This document shows positions 5,048-5,622 of a stretch of 5,622 nt of DNA, piece by piece; position 1 is the stretch's first letter, and every line of letters begins with the position of its first letter. Made by a program: the position numbers and the translations under genes. The notes below the pieces were generated by a model, which saw only the letters and a program-made list of their open reading frames with translations, was not told the DNA's origin and made no database searches. This stretch comes from Anaerolineae bacterium (GTDB lineage Bacteria > Chloroflexota > Anaerolineae > Aggregatilineales > UBA3940): assembly GCA_020852775.1 (NCBI GenBank), contig JADZAD010000212.1, positions 1 to 5,622 of the forward strand, in the 5' to 3' direction.

Positions 5048-5563
5048 ATGAAGTTTGACCTCAGTAACCCGCGCACGCTGGCCGTCACTGCGGTTATGAC
5101 AGCCCTTACGATGGCACTGACGATGCTGGTACGTGTCCCCACCCCGGTGCCCAACGGTTACGCGCACCTCGCGGACGTTGCCATCTATTTCGCCGCTTTC
5201 GCCTTCGGCCCATGGGTCGGGCTGGTCGCCGGTGGGCTGGGCACGGCGCTGGCGGATGTCGTCGGAGGCTACGCACAGTGGGCGCCAATCACGCTGATCG
5301 TCCATGGCCTGAAGGGGTTCGTCGTGGGCTGGATTGTGCTCAATAACAAGTCACTGGAGCGGGTGGTGCTGGCGGTGCTGGCTGGAATTGCTATCCTGGT
5401 CGCTGGTTATCTGATCGGCGGCACGATCCTGCTGACCTTCCCGGTTGCGGTCGCGGAGGTCATCCCGAATCTCTTCCAGGGTGCGGTAGGTATCCTCGGC
5501 GTGATCGTGTATTTCGCGGTGCTGCGGGCCTATCCGCGCCTGAACCAGCTTGTATCCGGCTGA
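5048..5563 (+). CDS. ECF transporter S component (substrate-binding membrane subunit), vitamin-type
   Basis: The 171-aa hydrophobic protein has about 5-6 membrane helices and resembles substrate-specific S components of energy-coupling factor transporters. TM1 carries an AxxxAxxxA face (Ala15, Ala19, Ala23), the kind of surface S components use to dock on EcfT. This is followed by the family-like VPNGYAHLADVAIYFAAFAFGP (key residues Pro35, Gly37, Asp43, Gly54, Pro55), then GLVAGGLGTALADVVGGY and an API-type loop before HGLKGFVVGW. The substrate cannot be read from the sequence; vitamins, their precursors or related small molecules are typical. The ATG at 5048 has the strongest SD in the window, AAGGAGG (5034-5040) at 7 nt; a longer frame from 4895 is rejected. 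It follows the VTT gene by 47 nt. No EcfA ATPase or EcfT gene is within view, so it is either a solitary S component sharing a common module, or its partners lie beyond the right edge. Confidence 0.85.
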   Translation: MKFDLSNPRTLAVTAVMTALTMALTMLVRVPTPVPNGYAHLADVAIYFAAFAFGPWVGLVAGGLGTALADVVGGYAQWAPITLIVHGLKGFVVGWIVLNNKSLERVVLAVLAGIAILVAGYLIGGTILLTFPVAVAEVIPNLFQGAVGILGVIVYFAVLRAYPRLNQLVSG

Positions 5564-5622
5564 GTGCCGGCTGATGTTGCCCGTTTGCCTCTGAGAAGCT
5601 CTCCCGGCGGATGCGTCCTGCC
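5564..5622. other. Short right-edge intergenic stretch
   Basis: These bases follow the S-component stop codon. A small hairpin, CCGGC(5556-5560)/GCCGG(5566-5570), spans the stop, with a 5-nt loop and no U tract. No start codon with an SD site, no RNA gene and no promoter can be supported before the edge. Confidence 0.4.

Noticed and set aside
5556..5570. Terminator after the ECF S gene
   Set aside because: The stem is only 5 bp, spans the stop codon and has no U tract.

Overview
This is a compact, GC-rich bacterial chromosomal stretch of mostly metabolic and housekeeping genes. The genes are tightly packed and several have good Shine-Dalgarno sites. The gene mix (a MOFRL-type glycerate kinase, small membrane proteins, a VTT protein and an ECF S component) and codon use would fit an Anaerolineae-like Chloroflexota genome. 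That placement is an impression from protein style, not from a marker gene. I see no prophage, CRISPR array, IS element or clear multi-gene defence system.

Layout. Positions 1-125 (minus) hold the 5' part of a gene that runs off the left edge; its product begins with an EF-hand-like Asp/Asn-rich loop and has its own promoter and SD site. Positions 126-288 are a visibly AT-rich divergent promoter region. Positions 289-1714 (plus) hold fdhD, the sulfurtransferase that matures formate dehydrogenases, followed 7 nt later by an unrecognised 191-aa protein. Positions 1746-2126 (minus) encode a small single-pass membrane protein that converges on that pair. Positions 2198-3496 (plus) encode a glycerate 2-kinase, divergent from the membrane protein. 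A tRNA-Thr(CGU) gene with its own promoter and terminator sits at 3567-3639. Positions 3742-5563 (plus) hold a probable operon: uridine kinase (udk), a VTT/DedA-like membrane protein whose TTG start overlaps the udk stop, and an ECF transporter S component. The last 59 bases hold nothing I can call.

How they fit together. FdhD implies a molybdenum or tungsten formate dehydrogenase elsewhere in the genome. Glycerate kinase feeds 2-phosphoglycerate to glycolysis. Uridine kinase salvages pyrimidine nucleosides. The S component needs an EcfA/EcfA'/EcfT module that is not in this window. The most interesting points are regulatory: two promoters (fdhD and glycerate kinase) place the transcription start at or within a few bases of the ATG, with no SD, suggesting leaderless mRNAs, and the -10 of the glycerate kinase promoter overlaps the -35 of the opposing membrane-protein promoter. 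No confident 'new system' is visible. The least explained items are the edge EF-hand-like protein, the 191-aa fdhD partner and the small membrane protein.
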